A stretch of 64,000 nt of DNA, taken from Chitinophaga sp. CF118. GTDB taxonomy: Bacteria > Bacteroidota > Bacteroidia > Chitinophagales > Chitinophagaceae. Under the pieces are notes generated by a model that was not told the origin of the DNA, did no database searches, and was given only the letters and a program-made list of their open reading frames with translations. This document shows, piece after piece, positions 45,386 to 55,400 of the stretch (position 1 is its first letter; each line of letters opens with the position of its first letter). The position numbers were made by a program, and so were the translations under genes. The stretch is from contig NZ_FOMK01000001.1 in the NCBI RefSeq assembly GCF_900112615.1, positions 930,001 through 994,000 on the forward strand. Direction: 5' to 3'.

Positions 45386-46285
45386 ATGAAATCTATATTA
45401 TTCCTCAGTACTTTCATCTTTTGCGTAATCTCCAGCAGTTATTGCCAGCAAACAAATACAAAGGATAGTAGTGTCCTTACATCTGACAGTGTTTCACTTT
45501 ATCTTAAAGTATCCGGCAAGGGTACCCCATGTATATTTGTACATGGAGGACCCGGAGCCTGGAGCAGATCTTTTGAGGCAATGGGGGGCAACAGCCTGGA
45601 AAAACATCTCACAATGTATTATTACGACCAACGTGGTTGTGGGCGCTCCCAATCACCGCGTAATAACGACTACAGCCTTGACAGAATGATAGAGGATATT
45701 GAAAATATTCGCGTGCTGTCCGGATCTGATAAGGTTTACCTTTTGGGGCATTCGTTTGGTGGTATCCTCGCCTTTAAGTATGCAGAAAAATATCCTACCC
45801 ATGTAAAGGGACTTGTACTTCTTAATGCTACACTTTATATAAATAACTCCCTACGCTCACAGATCCGGTTCATAAATCAGTTGTTAGGTGAAAACGTAGC
45901 TATGAAGAATGATGACTCCATTATGCAATCCTTCTTTATAGCGAAGGAGTTACTGAACAAAAAACAACTGGCATATAAAATGTTGTCCGACAATAAAGCC
46001 GCTATAGAAAAGCTGGATAGCATTGACGCGATCCCCCGTAACTATTCATTTGGACAACATGCATTTGGCATTCACGAATATTTGAATGACTTCACAACAG
46101 AAACTGCAAGGGTAAACATTCCCGTACTTGTAATTTCAGGAACAGAAGATCATAATATTGGTCCGGATCACTATAAATTATTCAGGTTTCCAAATCAACA
46201 GACAAAAATTATTAAAGGCGGCCATGTGCTCTATTATGAAAAGAATAATGAGTTTGCAGAAACCGTTTTCAGATTCATAAAATAA
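45386..46285 (+). CDS. Secreted alpha/beta hydrolase (proline iminopeptidase-like)
   Basis: A 299-residue enzyme with a signal peptide (about 1-20, ISSSYC). It has the oxyanion motif HGGPG (about 53-57), DQRGCGRS (about 81-88), nucleophile Ser123 in LGHSFGG, Asp255 (SGTEDHNIG) and His280 (KGGHVLYYE), a complete catalytic triad. It resembles prolyl iminopeptidases (S33) in the HGGPG and DQRGCGRS motifs but also matches epoxide- and ester-hydrolase relatives. Lying next to an amidohydrolase on the other strand gives no further clue. The gene is complete. Confidence 0.9.
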   Translation: MKSILFLSTFIFCVISSSYCQQTNTKDSSVLTSDSVSLYLKVSGKGTPCIFVHGGPGAWSRSFEAMGGNSLEKHLTMYYYDQRGCGRSQSPRNNDYSLDRMIEDIENIRVLSGSDKVYLLGHSFGGILAFKYAEKYPTHVKGLVLLNATLYINNSLRSQIRFINQLLGENVAMKNDDSIMQSFFIAKELLNKKQLAYKMLSDNKAAIEKLDSIDAIPRNYSFGQHAFGIHEYLNDFTTETARVNIPVLVISGTEDHNIGPDHYKLFRFPNQQTKIIKGGHVLYYEKNNEFAETVFRFIK

Positions 46286-46288
46286 TGT

Positions 46289-46330
46289 AAAAAGAGGAAA
46301 GCAGCTGTGAAACGCTTTCCTCTTTTGTTG
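46289..46330. terminator. Bidirectional terminator between hydrolase and amidohydrolase
   Basis: A 13-bp stem (AAAAGAGGAAAGC with GCTTTCCTCTTTT), with A-run and T-run on either side, lies between the convergent genes. The minus-strand gene ends within its right flank. Confidence 0.85.
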
Positions 46331-47221
46331 TTAATCATGGGTTTTAATCTGTAGCAATCTGCATGCATTTGTATAGAATATTTTCTTTTCTTCTTCCCTC
46401 GTAAAGCCCATAGCGTGAACGCCATTAATCGATTCCGATGGAGTAAACACCGGAAAGTCTGATCCGAATAAGAACTGTTCCACTCCAATCTTCCGGATAA
46501 TCCATACCAGTTGATCACGGAAAGGTGAGTCTCCCAGGAGAGGTGCAATTGCAGATAAATCGAACCAGATATTTTTTTTGTACCAGGGATATTTCTTCAA
46601 TGCCTCAATAGTAATTAGCTGTGGAAAATTCACTAGTCCCGAATGAGCAAATATGAATTGTGTGGTCGGATTACTCGCCGCCAGCAGGATCAATTTGCCG
46701 ATTTCATCGGAATCCCACGGACTATAACTATCAAACAGCAGCACCATATTCAATTCACCAGCTTTCTTCGCTACTACATTTACTTCCGCCGCCGCTACAT
46801 CAAATTTTTGGGTATTGGGATGTAATTTTAGAATACGCACACCCTGGTTATGCACTCTTGTCATTTCTGCAAGCGCATCCGCTCCGTCCATTGGGTGTAC
46901 AGAACAAATTGGGATTAAAGAAGGGTATCGTTTGCTCGCGGAAATGATGCTGTCATTTCTCAAGCGTGTATCCTTCATATTTCCTTTCTGTGCCATGGTA
47001 ATGATAACTGCTTTTTCTATGGATGCTTTAGGCATGAAAGCAAGTATATCTTCCAGTTTATTTGTACGTTCTGCACTTAAATTATCTCCTTCTTCTATAA
47101 AAAGGTGCACGTGCATATCGATTATAGCACCCTTGTAAAATGTATCCTTTGACTGACCTCTACCATTGAATGAAATAAATAATAAGGATAAACCAAACGC
47201 GTATAGGAGCCGTTTTTTCAT
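46331..47221 (-). CDS. Secreted amidohydrolase-family metallohydrolase
   Basis: A 296-residue TIM-barrel hydrolase with a signal peptide (about 1-22). Metal ligands expected of the amidohydrolase-2/TatD-like group are visible: His37 and His39 (IIDMHVHLF), His near 196 (FAHSGL) and an Asp in FGSDFPVF (about 254-261). It probably acts on a small cyclic or aromatic carboxylate; specificity is not readable. The start at 47221 is well placed and gives an exported enzyme. It is a single gene. Confidence 0.85.
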   Translation of the reverse strand: MKKRLLYAFGLSLLFISFNGRGQSKDTFYKGAIIDMHVHLFIEEGDNLSAERTNKLEDILAFMPKASIEKAVIITMAQKGNMKDTRLRNDSIISASKRYPSLIPICSVHPMDGADALAEMTRVHNQGVRILKLHPNTQKFDVAAAEVNVVAKKAGELNMVLLFDSYSPWDSDEIGKLILLAASNPTTQFIFAHSGLVNFPQLITIEALKKYPWYKKNIWFDLSAIAPLLGDSPFRDQLVWIIRKIGVEQFLFGSDFPVFTPSESINGVHAMGFTREEEKKIFYTNACRLLQIKTHD

Positions 47222-47477
47222 TAATAGTTGTTTATAGGTTTAAAATGGGTTATGACCTATGAATATAAGGATTATTATAGATCTGACGATGCTTCCGGAT
47301 TCAGTTTGATTTTTTCATCCTGCCATTGCTCTAATAATTTCTCACCTAACCGATTCTTATTGGCAGATATCCATAACATTTTATTAAAAAATCCCCCTTT
47401 TGCAGGAGTAAAAACCTGTGCTATTCTCTATATCTTTAAATAGCAATACGTTTTGTAAAACCTTTAAACCTTGTTTT

Positions 47478-47642
47478 ATGAAAAAGAGAACAATGCCAAA
47501 GCTGAGGCTTGACAAAATTAAGATTGGAAATTTAAGTACGAACAGCCAAATTGTAAACAAAGGAGATAACAGGTCAACAAACTCTTTATTTGCAGTTTGT
47601 AGTCAGATTTGCGCTAGCGTACGCTGCTCTTTTGAATGCTAA
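47478..47642 (+). CDS. Orphan lanthipeptide-type RiPP precursor
   Basis: A 54-residue peptide from the ATG at 47478. A frame opening 20 codons earlier is possible but does not fit the leader. The leader MKKRTMPKLRLDKIKIGNLS has the L-x-L-x-K-I-x-I-x-N-L pattern of Bacteroidota class I lanthipeptide precursors (LanB-recognised leader). The core is rich in Ser, Thr and Cys: NRSTNSLFAVCSQICASVRC and then SFEC, with four cysteines and five Ser/Thr in 24 residues. No LanB, LanC or transporter gene lies within the window, so it must be processed elsewhere or be silent. The function would be antimicrobial or signalling, by family analogy (pinensins come from Chitinophaga). Confidence 0.7.
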   Translation: MKKRTMPKLRLDKIKIGNLSTNSQIVNKGDNRSTNSLFAVCSQICASVRCSFEC

Positions 47643-47814
47643 AGGAGAGCCAATAGATTTACAGATTAGGATCTATACCTATGAATCTTTTCAGCTAAGA
47701 GGTCTTCATTGTTTGCACATATAAATTGTTTCACCCTAAGGAAAGAGCTAATATTATTTACGATCCTGCCCTACCAGCAAACAAGATTAAAATTACAACA
47801 TCAACTTTCTGATT

Positions 47815-47878
47815 AGTTTATTCCATTAACACACATCTGCAAACCCTGGTTTACAGATGTGTGTTAATGGAATAAACT
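47815..47878. repeat. Near-perfect hairpin downstream of the tail-collar operon
   Basis: A 25-bp perfect stem, extended to about 29 with one mismatch (47815-47843 with 47850-47878), has a six-base loop CCCTGG. It lies 10 bases beyond the stop of the last tail-collar gene on the minus strand. No T-tract follows on either strand. Confidence 0.8.
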
Positions 47879-47887
47879 GATCACTAT

Positions 47888-48457
47888 TTACTGAAAAGAT
47901 GGAAAGATACCGTTCAATGCGATAATGTAGTTAATACATACGTATGGCATCATGTTATCATGAGGCTGGGTTCCTCCCGTCATACTTAGCGAATTAACGT
48001 CGAGTGTTACATTGGGCGTACTGGGGCCTGATGGCAGCGGCAGTGTAGTATACAGTTTTACATCCGGATAAGGTGGTTGCACCGTACTGTCATTTCCGTT
48101 TGTTTGAGCAAGAAAATTATTAGTGGGGTCGCCGGTGGTAGCTGGGGTATTACTTGCCATCAGGGAATGGGTATGTGATGCTGTATTACCTGGAAGAAGA
48201 GTAACCTGTGGTGCTCCTCCTATTTCTCCAGGAATATAATTTCCACCACCCGCAAGCTGCCCCATCCCAACGCCTATCCTTACACGAAAATCAGGTAATG
48301 CAAAAGTGGTTATTCCATCACCACCATAAGTAGTACCCAGCAATGAAAAAAGCGCGGTTTCACTATTGATACTTTGCAAAGCACCGTTGCACAATGCCCA
48401 GCCAGCCGGGGCATAGTTACCTGCAAAGATTCTTATTTCTCCAAGGAAATTATCCAT
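47888..48457 (-). CDS. Tail-collar domain protein (MdpB-like), copy 3
   Basis: A 189-residue protein of the microcystin-dependent/phage tail collar type: MDNFLGEIRIFAGNYAPAGW at the start, CNGALQSINSETALFSLLGT, YGGDGITTFALPDFRVRI and VGMGQLAGGGNYIPGEIGGA in the middle, and a C-terminal PYVCINYIIALNGIFPSFQ. It has no signal peptide. Third in a tandem run of three paralogues with the same order. Such proteins cap phage tail fibres or contractile injection devices; here no tail genes accompany them, so the role is open. Confidence 0.9.
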   Translation of the reverse strand: MDNFLGEIRIFAGNYAPAGWALCNGALQSINSETALFSLLGTTYGGDGITTFALPDFRVRIGVGMGQLAGGGNYIPGEIGGAPQVTLLPGNTASHTHSLMASNTPATTGDPTNNFLAQTNGNDSTVQPPYPDVKLYTTLPLPSGPSTPNVTLDVNSLSMTGGTQPHDNMMPYVCINYIIALNGIFPSFQ

Positions 48458-48490
48458 ATAAATTAATTAAACGTTTTTGTATAAATGAGT

Positions 48491-49036
48491 TTATTGCCTG
48501 GAAGGATAGATCCCGATAGTTGCAATACAATAGTTCATAACAAGGAACGGCATCCTGTTTTCATGTGGAATGCTTCCTCCGGAAGATGTGATAGCAGGCG
48601 CAAGTGGAGCGGGGGTACCTCCCTGCGGAGCAAACAGATTAACTGTAGCTTTGTTTTTATTTCCAACATTGGTAGAGGTGTTGGCATTCGCGAAATAATT
48701 AGCAGATGGGCTACCCAGATCGTATGAAATGTTTGCAGATACCAGGTGATTGTGAGAGGGAATGTTATTAGTGGTTAGTGTAACATTTTCTGTACCTCCC
48801 ACACTTCCAATTGGATAGGTTGTACCAGATAAACTGGAGCCTTCTCCGATAATTGCTCTGCCATTTAAATTGGGCAAGGCAAAAGTTGTTATGCCATCTC
48901 CACCGTAATATACCCCGAGCAATGAAAACAGTGCTGAATTCTGGCTGATCGACATAAGTTGACCGCTACACACTGCCCATCCTCTGGGGGTTCTATCAAA
49001 ACCAAAGAGGCGAATTTCTCCTATAAAATTATCCAT
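48491..49036 (-). CDS. Tail-collar domain protein (MdpB-like), copy 2
   Basis: A 181-residue paralogue with MDNFIGEIRLFGFDRTPRGW, CSGQLMSISQNSALFSLLGV, YYGGDGITTFALPNLNGR and a late PFLVMNYCIATIGIYPSRQ. It differs from copies 1 and 3 mainly in the central loops (about 95-155), which would be the ligand-facing part of a fibre tip. It lies 33 bases after copy 3's start and 36 before copy 1's stop. Confidence 0.9.
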   Translation of the reverse strand: MDNFIGEIRLFGFDRTPRGWAVCSGQLMSISQNSALFSLLGVYYGGDGITTFALPNLNGRAIIGEGSSLSGTTYPIGSVGGTENVTLTTNNIPSHNHLVSANISYDLGSPSANYFANANTSTNVGNKNKATVNLFAPQGGTPAPLAPAITSSGGSIPHENRMPFLVMNYCIATIGIYPSRQ

Positions 49037-49072
49037 ATGATGTAAATGAGATAAGGTTAGAAAATACAGATA

Positions 49073-49627
49073 CTACGAATGTGGAGGGAATATTCCTTCT
49101 ACACAGATCGAATATGTTAGTGCCAGATAAGGTGACATATTCTGGTGTGGTGTACTACCGCCTGTAAGACCTATTGACTGTTGATTTAGTATTGTACCAT
49201 TGTTAAGTGTATCGGAATAAACAACAATACCCTGAGAGAGGCCGGATGAAAAAGCATTAGAGAGATATACATTGGCCGCAGGTTGCGCTGTAGCAACAGT
49301 TGTCTGTTGCAGGCTCGTACGCGTAACAGCCTGGATATTGTGATTATGGGCGGGCATGGTAGATGTTACCAGCGCTACCTCTTCACTGCCGCCGTTTTCT
49401 CCTGGGGTATCAAAACCGGAAATAGCGGGATTAACACCTGTTAATACTATTCCGCGGAGGTCCGGAACCTTAAAATTCGTAGTACCATTACCACCGAATT
49501 GAATACCAATAATAGCAAAAAGGGCCTGGAAAGAGTTGATACTATAAGTACTACCATCGCAGGCCAACCAGCCAACAGGTGTAAAATTAAATCCCAAAGC
49601 CCTGATTTCGCCAATGAAACCATCCAT
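49073..49627 (-). CDS. Tail-collar domain protein (MdpB-like), copy 1
   Basis: A 184-residue paralogue with MDGFIGEIRALGFNFTPVGW, CDGSTYSINSFQALFAIIGI, FGGNGTTNFKVPDLRGIV and PYLALTYSICVEGIFPPHS at the end. It is the first gene of the three-gene run and the most divergent at the C-terminus. The central region is variable. I infer that the operon begins about 50-100 bases upstream. Confidence 0.9.
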   Translation of the reverse strand: MDGFIGEIRALGFNFTPVGWLACDGSTYSINSFQALFAIIGIQFGGNGTTNFKVPDLRGIVLTGVNPAISGFDTPGENGGSEEVALVTSTMPAHNHNIQAVTRTSLQQTTVATAQPAANVYLSNAFSSGLSQGIVVYSDTLNNGTILNQQSIGLTGGSTPHQNMSPYLALTYSICVEGIFPPHS

Positions 49628-49876
49628 AAGTGTAAGTTTTTAGGTGAGTAATTGGTAGTTATAAAATGAAAGGGTAACCGGAGGAAGGGGTAATTCCACT
49701 CCGGTAATATCAAAATAAAATATTTTACTAGTTAATAAAATAAGGTTGTTATGGGGACCTCTTCTATTGATAAAGCAAATGGTAATTAATAAACAGTGCA
49801 GATGCAAAAAGGTTCAAACAATTTATTGATTGAGGGCTCTTAATCCAAATTATGGGTAGCGGTATTTAAGAATTTA

Positions 49877-50236
49877 TCATTTCGACATTTTTTCAACAGC
49901 CAGTTCAACTGAATCCAGGAAATTGAAACGCTGTCCTTTATTACTTTCGTAAATGAAAGCTTTGAGACTCTTGCCTGGATATTTTGTGAATTCGCCGATG
50001 ATGAACAGCTGTATTTTGTAGTTGGAGAATTTCTGGAGGACTTCTCCTGCGATACCAGTTTCCAGATTAAAGAAATCCGGTGTGATATTTTTTTCGTGGA
50101 TAATTATTTTTTCAAAGTCCTGGTAGTAGAGGTCAACAATAAAATCGAGCGCATCCTCCTGATTTTTAATCAGGACTTCTTCTGAAATCACTTCTGCTAT
50201 TTGAATGTCACCAATCTTGTGTATTTCTATGTTCAT
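49877..50236 (-). CDS. DUF4180 protein
   Basis: A 119-residue protein from the ATG at 50236 (MNIEIHKIGDIQIAEVISEE), a DUF4180-like start. A 15-residue longer frame exists but is AT-rich and lacks sense. NQEDALDFIVDLYYQDFEKI and ESNKGQRFNFLDSVELAVEK complete the family pattern. It is a small cytoplasmic protein of unknown function, not in an operon, and divergent from the sigma-factor gene. Confidence 0.85.
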   Translation of the reverse strand: MNIEIHKIGDIQIAEVISEEVLIKNQEDALDFIVDLYYQDFEKIIIHEKNITPDFFNLETGIAGEVLQKFSNYKIQLFIIGEFTKYPGKSLKAFIYESNKGQRFNFLDSVELAVEKMSK

Positions 50237-50400
50237 TATGGGTTGAATAAGGACAGGAATATTACCTGTAAAATAAAACAAATCAATTCGTAAATTTTAA
50301 CTTTTAACTTCCCGAATGTAATTTTAACTTCTTTAGCCCATTCAGAAGATACCTTTTACTTCTGAATGTTTTTGATTAAATTTGGCTCAAACGCAAGGGG

Positions 50401-51015
50401 TTGGCCAATAACGGCATTTCAGATACTAATAAGCTTCATAATGATCAGGATATCATATCACGCTTTTCGCAAGGTGATGAAGTCGCGTTCCGTATAATAT
50501 TTAATGAGCAGTTACGTCCCCTTTGTTACTTTGCTCATAAGTTAATAGGCCAGAAAGAAGAGGCCGAAGATATCGTTAGCACAGCATTTGCGAGCTTATG
50601 GGAACGCAGGCAGCAGTTTTCCGCTTTCAGTGCAGTAAAATCATTTTTATATATCGCTGTGCGTAACAGCTGCTATGATTTACTGAAACATCGCAACGTA
50701 GTAAACAAATCAGAAGATAATCTTCAATATACCGGCAATACACCTGATATTGCTGTTGATGCCCGCATCTTACAAACCGAATTGTTACAGATCATTCTCG
50801 GGGAACTGAACAACCTTCCTGAACGTTCCCGTCAAATCCTGGAATGGAGTTTTTTAGAGGAAAAGAAAACTTCCGAGATAGCAGCACTACTTTCTTTGTC
50901 TGAAGCTCACGTCCGGATGGAAAAATCCCGGGCATTATCACAGTTGCGTAAGTTACTGAACGACAAACAATTACTAGAATCCTTACTTCTCCTTTGGGTT
51001 ATCCTGGAAAAATAA
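50401..51015 (+). CDS. ECF-type sigma factor of the second SusCD locus
   Basis: A 204-residue sigma factor beginning at a TTG (50401); no in-frame ATG appears before the domain. Region 2 is at about 20-95 (CYFAHKLIGQKEEAEDIVS) and region 4 at about 135-185 with ERSRQILEWSFLEEKKTSEI and IAALLSLSEAHVRMEKSRAL. It drives expression of SusC/SusD and is controlled by FecR 48 bases downstream. The FecI-like group fits. Confidence 0.9.
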   Translation: MANNGISDTNKLHNDQDIISRFSQGDEVAFRIIFNEQLRPLCYFAHKLIGQKEEAEDIVSTAFASLWERRQQFSAFSAVKSFLYIAVRNSCYDLLKHRNVVNKSEDNLQYTGNTPDIAVDARILQTELLQIILGELNNLPERSRQILEWSFLEEKKTSEIAALLSLSEAHVRMEKSRALSQLRKLLNDKQLLESLLLLWVILEK

Positions 51016-51063
51016 TTTAAAATTCCTGTTGCACTTTCCTACCCCGGTCGTTTTAATATATGT

Positions 51064-52260
51064 ATGCAACCAAACTCTGAAGTTTCGCCTTTATTAGTCC
51101 GCATTTTATATAAATGCCTGTCTGGAGCCGTATTAAGCTCCGGCGAGCAGCAGACTCTTGATGAGTGGTTGGATGCAGAACCACAAAACAAGATTGTGTA
51201 CGCTGAGATCATGTCTGGCGAGTGGCCGGTTTCTGAACTGAAATACTATAATAGTATTTCATACGATGACAACTGGGCCAGGGTTCAACAGAAGATAGCA
51301 GGCGCTGCATTATATGAAGAGCGGCCTGTTAAACGGCTTCGCTTCTGGTGGGCCGCTGCTGCTATTGTTTTCGTGCTTCTGGGCGGCATATGGTTCCTGA
51401 AGCAACAGACTCAGCCGAAAAATGAAAAAGGAGTACAGCTGGCAGATATTGCCCCAGGTACCCAGGGAGCAATACTAACGCTGGCAGACGGATCTACGGT
51501 AGTGCTGGATAGCCTCAACAATGGTGTGGTTGCAAGCCAGCATGGAGTAAAAGCTGTTCTTATGAATGGCGAGTTATTGTACCAGAAAAGTGGCAGCGAA
51601 AGTGCAAATACCATTGTATATAATTCAATGACAACCCCCAAAGGCCGCCAGTTTCACCTGGTTTTACCGGATGGCTCTCACGTATGGCTGAATGCACAAA
51701 GTTCGATTCGCTATCCCACAACCTTTACAGGTAAGGAAAGAAGAGTGAATATCAGTGGTGAGGTATATTTCGAAGTGAAAAAAGATGAGCAGAAACCCTT
51801 TATTGTAAACGTTCCGGACAGGGCAGAGATAGCCGTACTGGGTACAGATTTTAATATAAAGGCATATATAGAAGAACCATCTCTTAATACAACTCTTGTA
51901 AACGGGACCGTAAAAGTATTGTCCACAAAAGGACAGAATGCAATACTCAAGCCTGGTTATACGGCACAGATACTTACCAGCCGGCCAGATGATATAAAAA
52001 TAGTGCCAGCGGATATTGACCAGGTACTGGCCTGGAAAAACGGTGCTTTTTATTTTGATGACGCCACTTTACAGGAAGTTATGCGCGAGCTTTCCAGATG
52101 GTATGATATTGAAGTAGTATACGAACCGGGATTACCGGAAACCCGTTTCGGCGGAAAAATAAGCAGGGATGTAAGTCTTGCCGGTTTATTAAGAGGCCTT
52201 CAGGCCACCGGCGTACATTATAGAATTGAACAGGGACGAAAATTAGTGGTTTATAAATAA
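51064..52260 (+). CDS. FecR-family anti-sigma factor of the second SusCD locus
   Basis: A 398-residue membrane protein. A sigma-binding N-terminus (about 1-90) is followed by one membrane segment at about 97-116 (RFWWAAAAIVFVLLGGIWFL), a FecR domain at about 180-290 with FHLVLPDGSHVWLNAQSSIR and VYFEVKKDEQKPFIV, and a DUF4974 C-terminus (about 325-398). It responds to the STN domain of the SusC protein. It is longer than the first-locus FecR (319), mainly by a linker. Confidence 0.93.
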   Translation: MQPNSEVSPLLVRILYKCLSGAVLSSGEQQTLDEWLDAEPQNKIVYAEIMSGEWPVSELKYYNSISYDDNWARVQQKIAGAALYEERPVKRLRFWWAAAAIVFVLLGGIWFLKQQTQPKNEKGVQLADIAPGTQGAILTLADGSTVVLDSLNNGVVASQHGVKAVLMNGELLYQKSGSESANTIVYNSMTTPKGRQFHLVLPDGSHVWLNAQSSIRYPTTFTGKERRVNISGEVYFEVKKDEQKPFIVNVPDRAEIAVLGTDFNIKAYIEEPSLNTTLVNGTVKVLSTKGQNAILKPGYTAQILTSRPDDIKIVPADIDQVLAWKNGAFYFDDATLQEVMRELSRWYDIEVVYEPGLPETRFGGKISRDVSLAGLLRGLQATGVHYRIEQGRKLVVYK

Positions 52261-52409
52261 TAGTAATCAATCAAAGATTGTCGATGACGCTTACCAGGAA
52301 ATCTTAAATCAGAAACCAACCTATAAAACAAAACCGAAAGTGCTAGAACACTTTCGGCGCGTATGGTTGAGTCAAAATTCGCTTCAACACTCATTTTAAC
52401 AACCAAACA

Positions 52410-55400
52410 ATGCAATTTATGCAAAAAAATGCTGATTGTTCCGGGACCTTCGTGCGCCTGCCACAATGGCCCAAGGGCAGTCCCTTGCCAAATCTAATTC
52501 GGGTAATGAAATTAACAGTGATCTTACTGACCGTAGCTTTTTTGAATGTTCAGGCTACGGGGTTTTCTCAAAACGTTACGCTTTCAGGGAAAAATCTTCC
52601 CCTGAAAAAAGTGTTTAATGCTATTGAAGAACAAACCGGATTCATGGTGTTTTATAACCAGGATGTACTTGCGAATGCCAGACCTGTATCAGTATCTGTA
52701 AAGGAGATGTCTCTGACGTCTTTTCTGAATGTTGTGCTGGCAGATCTTCCGGTATCCTATATTATTGAAGGAAAAACTATTTATCTGTCACAGCAAAAAA
52801 TTGTGACTCAAGCCCCGTCACAACTCCCTCCGGGAGAGATCAGCGGAACCGTAAGAAGTACTTCCGGAGAATTACTTGCCGGTGTATCCATTAAGTTAAA
52901 ACGATCCAATACAGGTACCATCACCTCCCAGAAAGGAACGTTTAAGTTGAGCGATGTTGCTGAGGGAGACGTCGTACTGGTATCTATAGTGGGATATATG
53001 CCGGTAGAAATTGTTGTTCACAGCACAGGTGAAAGTTTTACCGCCGCTGTTGTCAACAGGTTTCAGGCAACATCATTAAAAGTTGTAAAAGGAGAAATTG
53101 CTATCATCATGACTCCTGTTGTAAGCAATCTCTCAGAGGTAATTGTAAATAAAGGGTATTATACAGAGAGCCAGCGCCTGTCTACCGGCAGCGTATCCAG
53201 CATAGACTCAAAAATAATTGAAAAACAACCTGTCACAAACGTATTACAGGCCCTCCAGGGACGAGTACCCGGATTAAGTATTGTTCAAAGCAATGGTTTC
53301 CCGGGCACAGCTTTTAATGTACAGGTAAGAGGTGTCAATTCTATGCTTAGAACCTCTACTCCTCTTTATATAGTGGATGGCGTTCCATTCCTGTCCGAAG
53401 CTATCAATGCACAAACGGGTACTGAAGTTACCGGGTCCAATGGTTCTACCAGTCCATTAAACAGCATTAGTCCGGCAGACATTGAACGTATCGAAGTACT
53501 GAAAGATGGCGATGCTACCGCTATCTATGGTTCCCGTGGGGCTAATGGCGTGATACTTATTACCACAAAAAAAGGCAAACCAGGAAAAACAAGGTTTGAC
53601 CTGAATGTGAATACTGGAGTTTCACATATTCCTAAAACAGTGCCGGAATTAAATACAAAAGAATACCTGGAACTGCGCAAACTGGGATTCAAAAACTCCG
53701 GTACCACGCCTAATGCTACTAATGCGCCGGACCTGGTGCTTTGGGACCAGAATGCTTATACCGATTTTCAGAAACTGCTTATAGGAAATACCGCTAAATC
53801 TACAGATGTCAATGCGAGCGTGTCCGGTGGTGATCTCAGGACCAACTTCCTGATCAGTGGTACCTATCATAATGAAACAACTGTATACTACCTCGATAAA
53901 TCGTACAAAAGAGGATCTGCAAATTTCAGTGTTAATCATAACTCTATAGACCAGAAACTGGGTATCAGCTTTTCAGTAATGTACAGTGCCGACAACAACA
54001 GGTTGGCAGTAGAAGACCTGACTTCCCGTGCATATCAGACATCACCAAATTTCCCCTTGTACAATCCTAATGGGAGCCTCTATTGGTCCGGATCACTGGT
54101 ACAGAATCCAATAGCTGTTATGATGCGTACCAACCGTAACAAAACCTCTAACCTGAACAGTAATCTGAATATCCGTTACAGACCATTTGCAGGATTAGAA
54201 TTTAAGATACTTGGAGGGTTTGGCCGTGCAGACATGGATCAGGCACAATTAATACCTCTTGCTTCGCAGGATAGGTCTGTGGCCACCAATACTTCGAGAT
54301 CAATATTTTCTTACAGCTATACCAACAATTATATTGTAGAACCACAGGTGAGTTATGTGAGAGGTATCGGTCTGGGTAAAATATCTGCACTTATCGGCGG
54401 GTCATGGCAATACTCAAAATCCAGGCAGCCTTATTATACCCTTGCATCAGACTTTATTTCTGATGAATTCCTGGAAAATATAGGATCGGCGGCAACAGTA
54501 ACTACAAGGTCCAGCTCTGCAGATTATAAGTTCGCATCTGTGTTCGCAAGACTGAACTACACTTACAAAGAACGTTATGTACTGAATGGTATCTTCAGAA
54601 GGGATGGATCTTCCAGATTCGGACCAAGCAACCGCTTTGGTAACTTCGGTTCCATTGGTGCAGCATGGATCTTTACCGATGAACCTTTCATGGCCGCTCA
54701 GCAAAAATGGTTAAGCAGCGGAAAACTTCGTGGTAGTTATGGTATCACCGGAAGTGATAACATCGGTAACTATGGTTATCTGGATACCTATTCATCTACC
54801 TCCTATAACTACAATGGTTCTCCAGGATTATTTCCTTCCCGTATAGCTAACAGTAACTATAAATGGGAACAGACGAAAAAGATAGAGATAGCGCTGGAAC
54901 TTGGATTCTTAAAGAACAGAATACGATTCACGCCTGCTTATTATAACAATAACACAGGTAATCAGCTGATCACCTATACCATCAGCTCTCAGGCCGGTTT
55001 CAGCAGCTATCAGGCAAACATGCCGGCTACAGTGCAGAACAGCGGACTGGAATTGACATTAAGCACCATCAATATTGTGAAGAAAAACTTCACCTGGACC
55101 AGCAATTTCAATTTTTCAATGAACCGGAATAAGTTGAAATCATACCCCGATCTCAAAAAGAGTTCTTACTATACCAGGTATGTTGTAGGAGATCCTGTTT
55201 CCAGTATCTACATTTACAAATATGCAGGTTATGATAGTACCACCGGCCTGCCTAAAGTGGCAGACCTGGATAAGAGCGGTACTATTTCATCTGGACTGTA
55301 TGCTAAAGGTCTGGGAGACCGGTATTATTATGGTACTTCCTATCCGAAATATTTTGGTGGGTTTAATAACTCGTTCACCTACAAACATTTTTCCCTGGAC

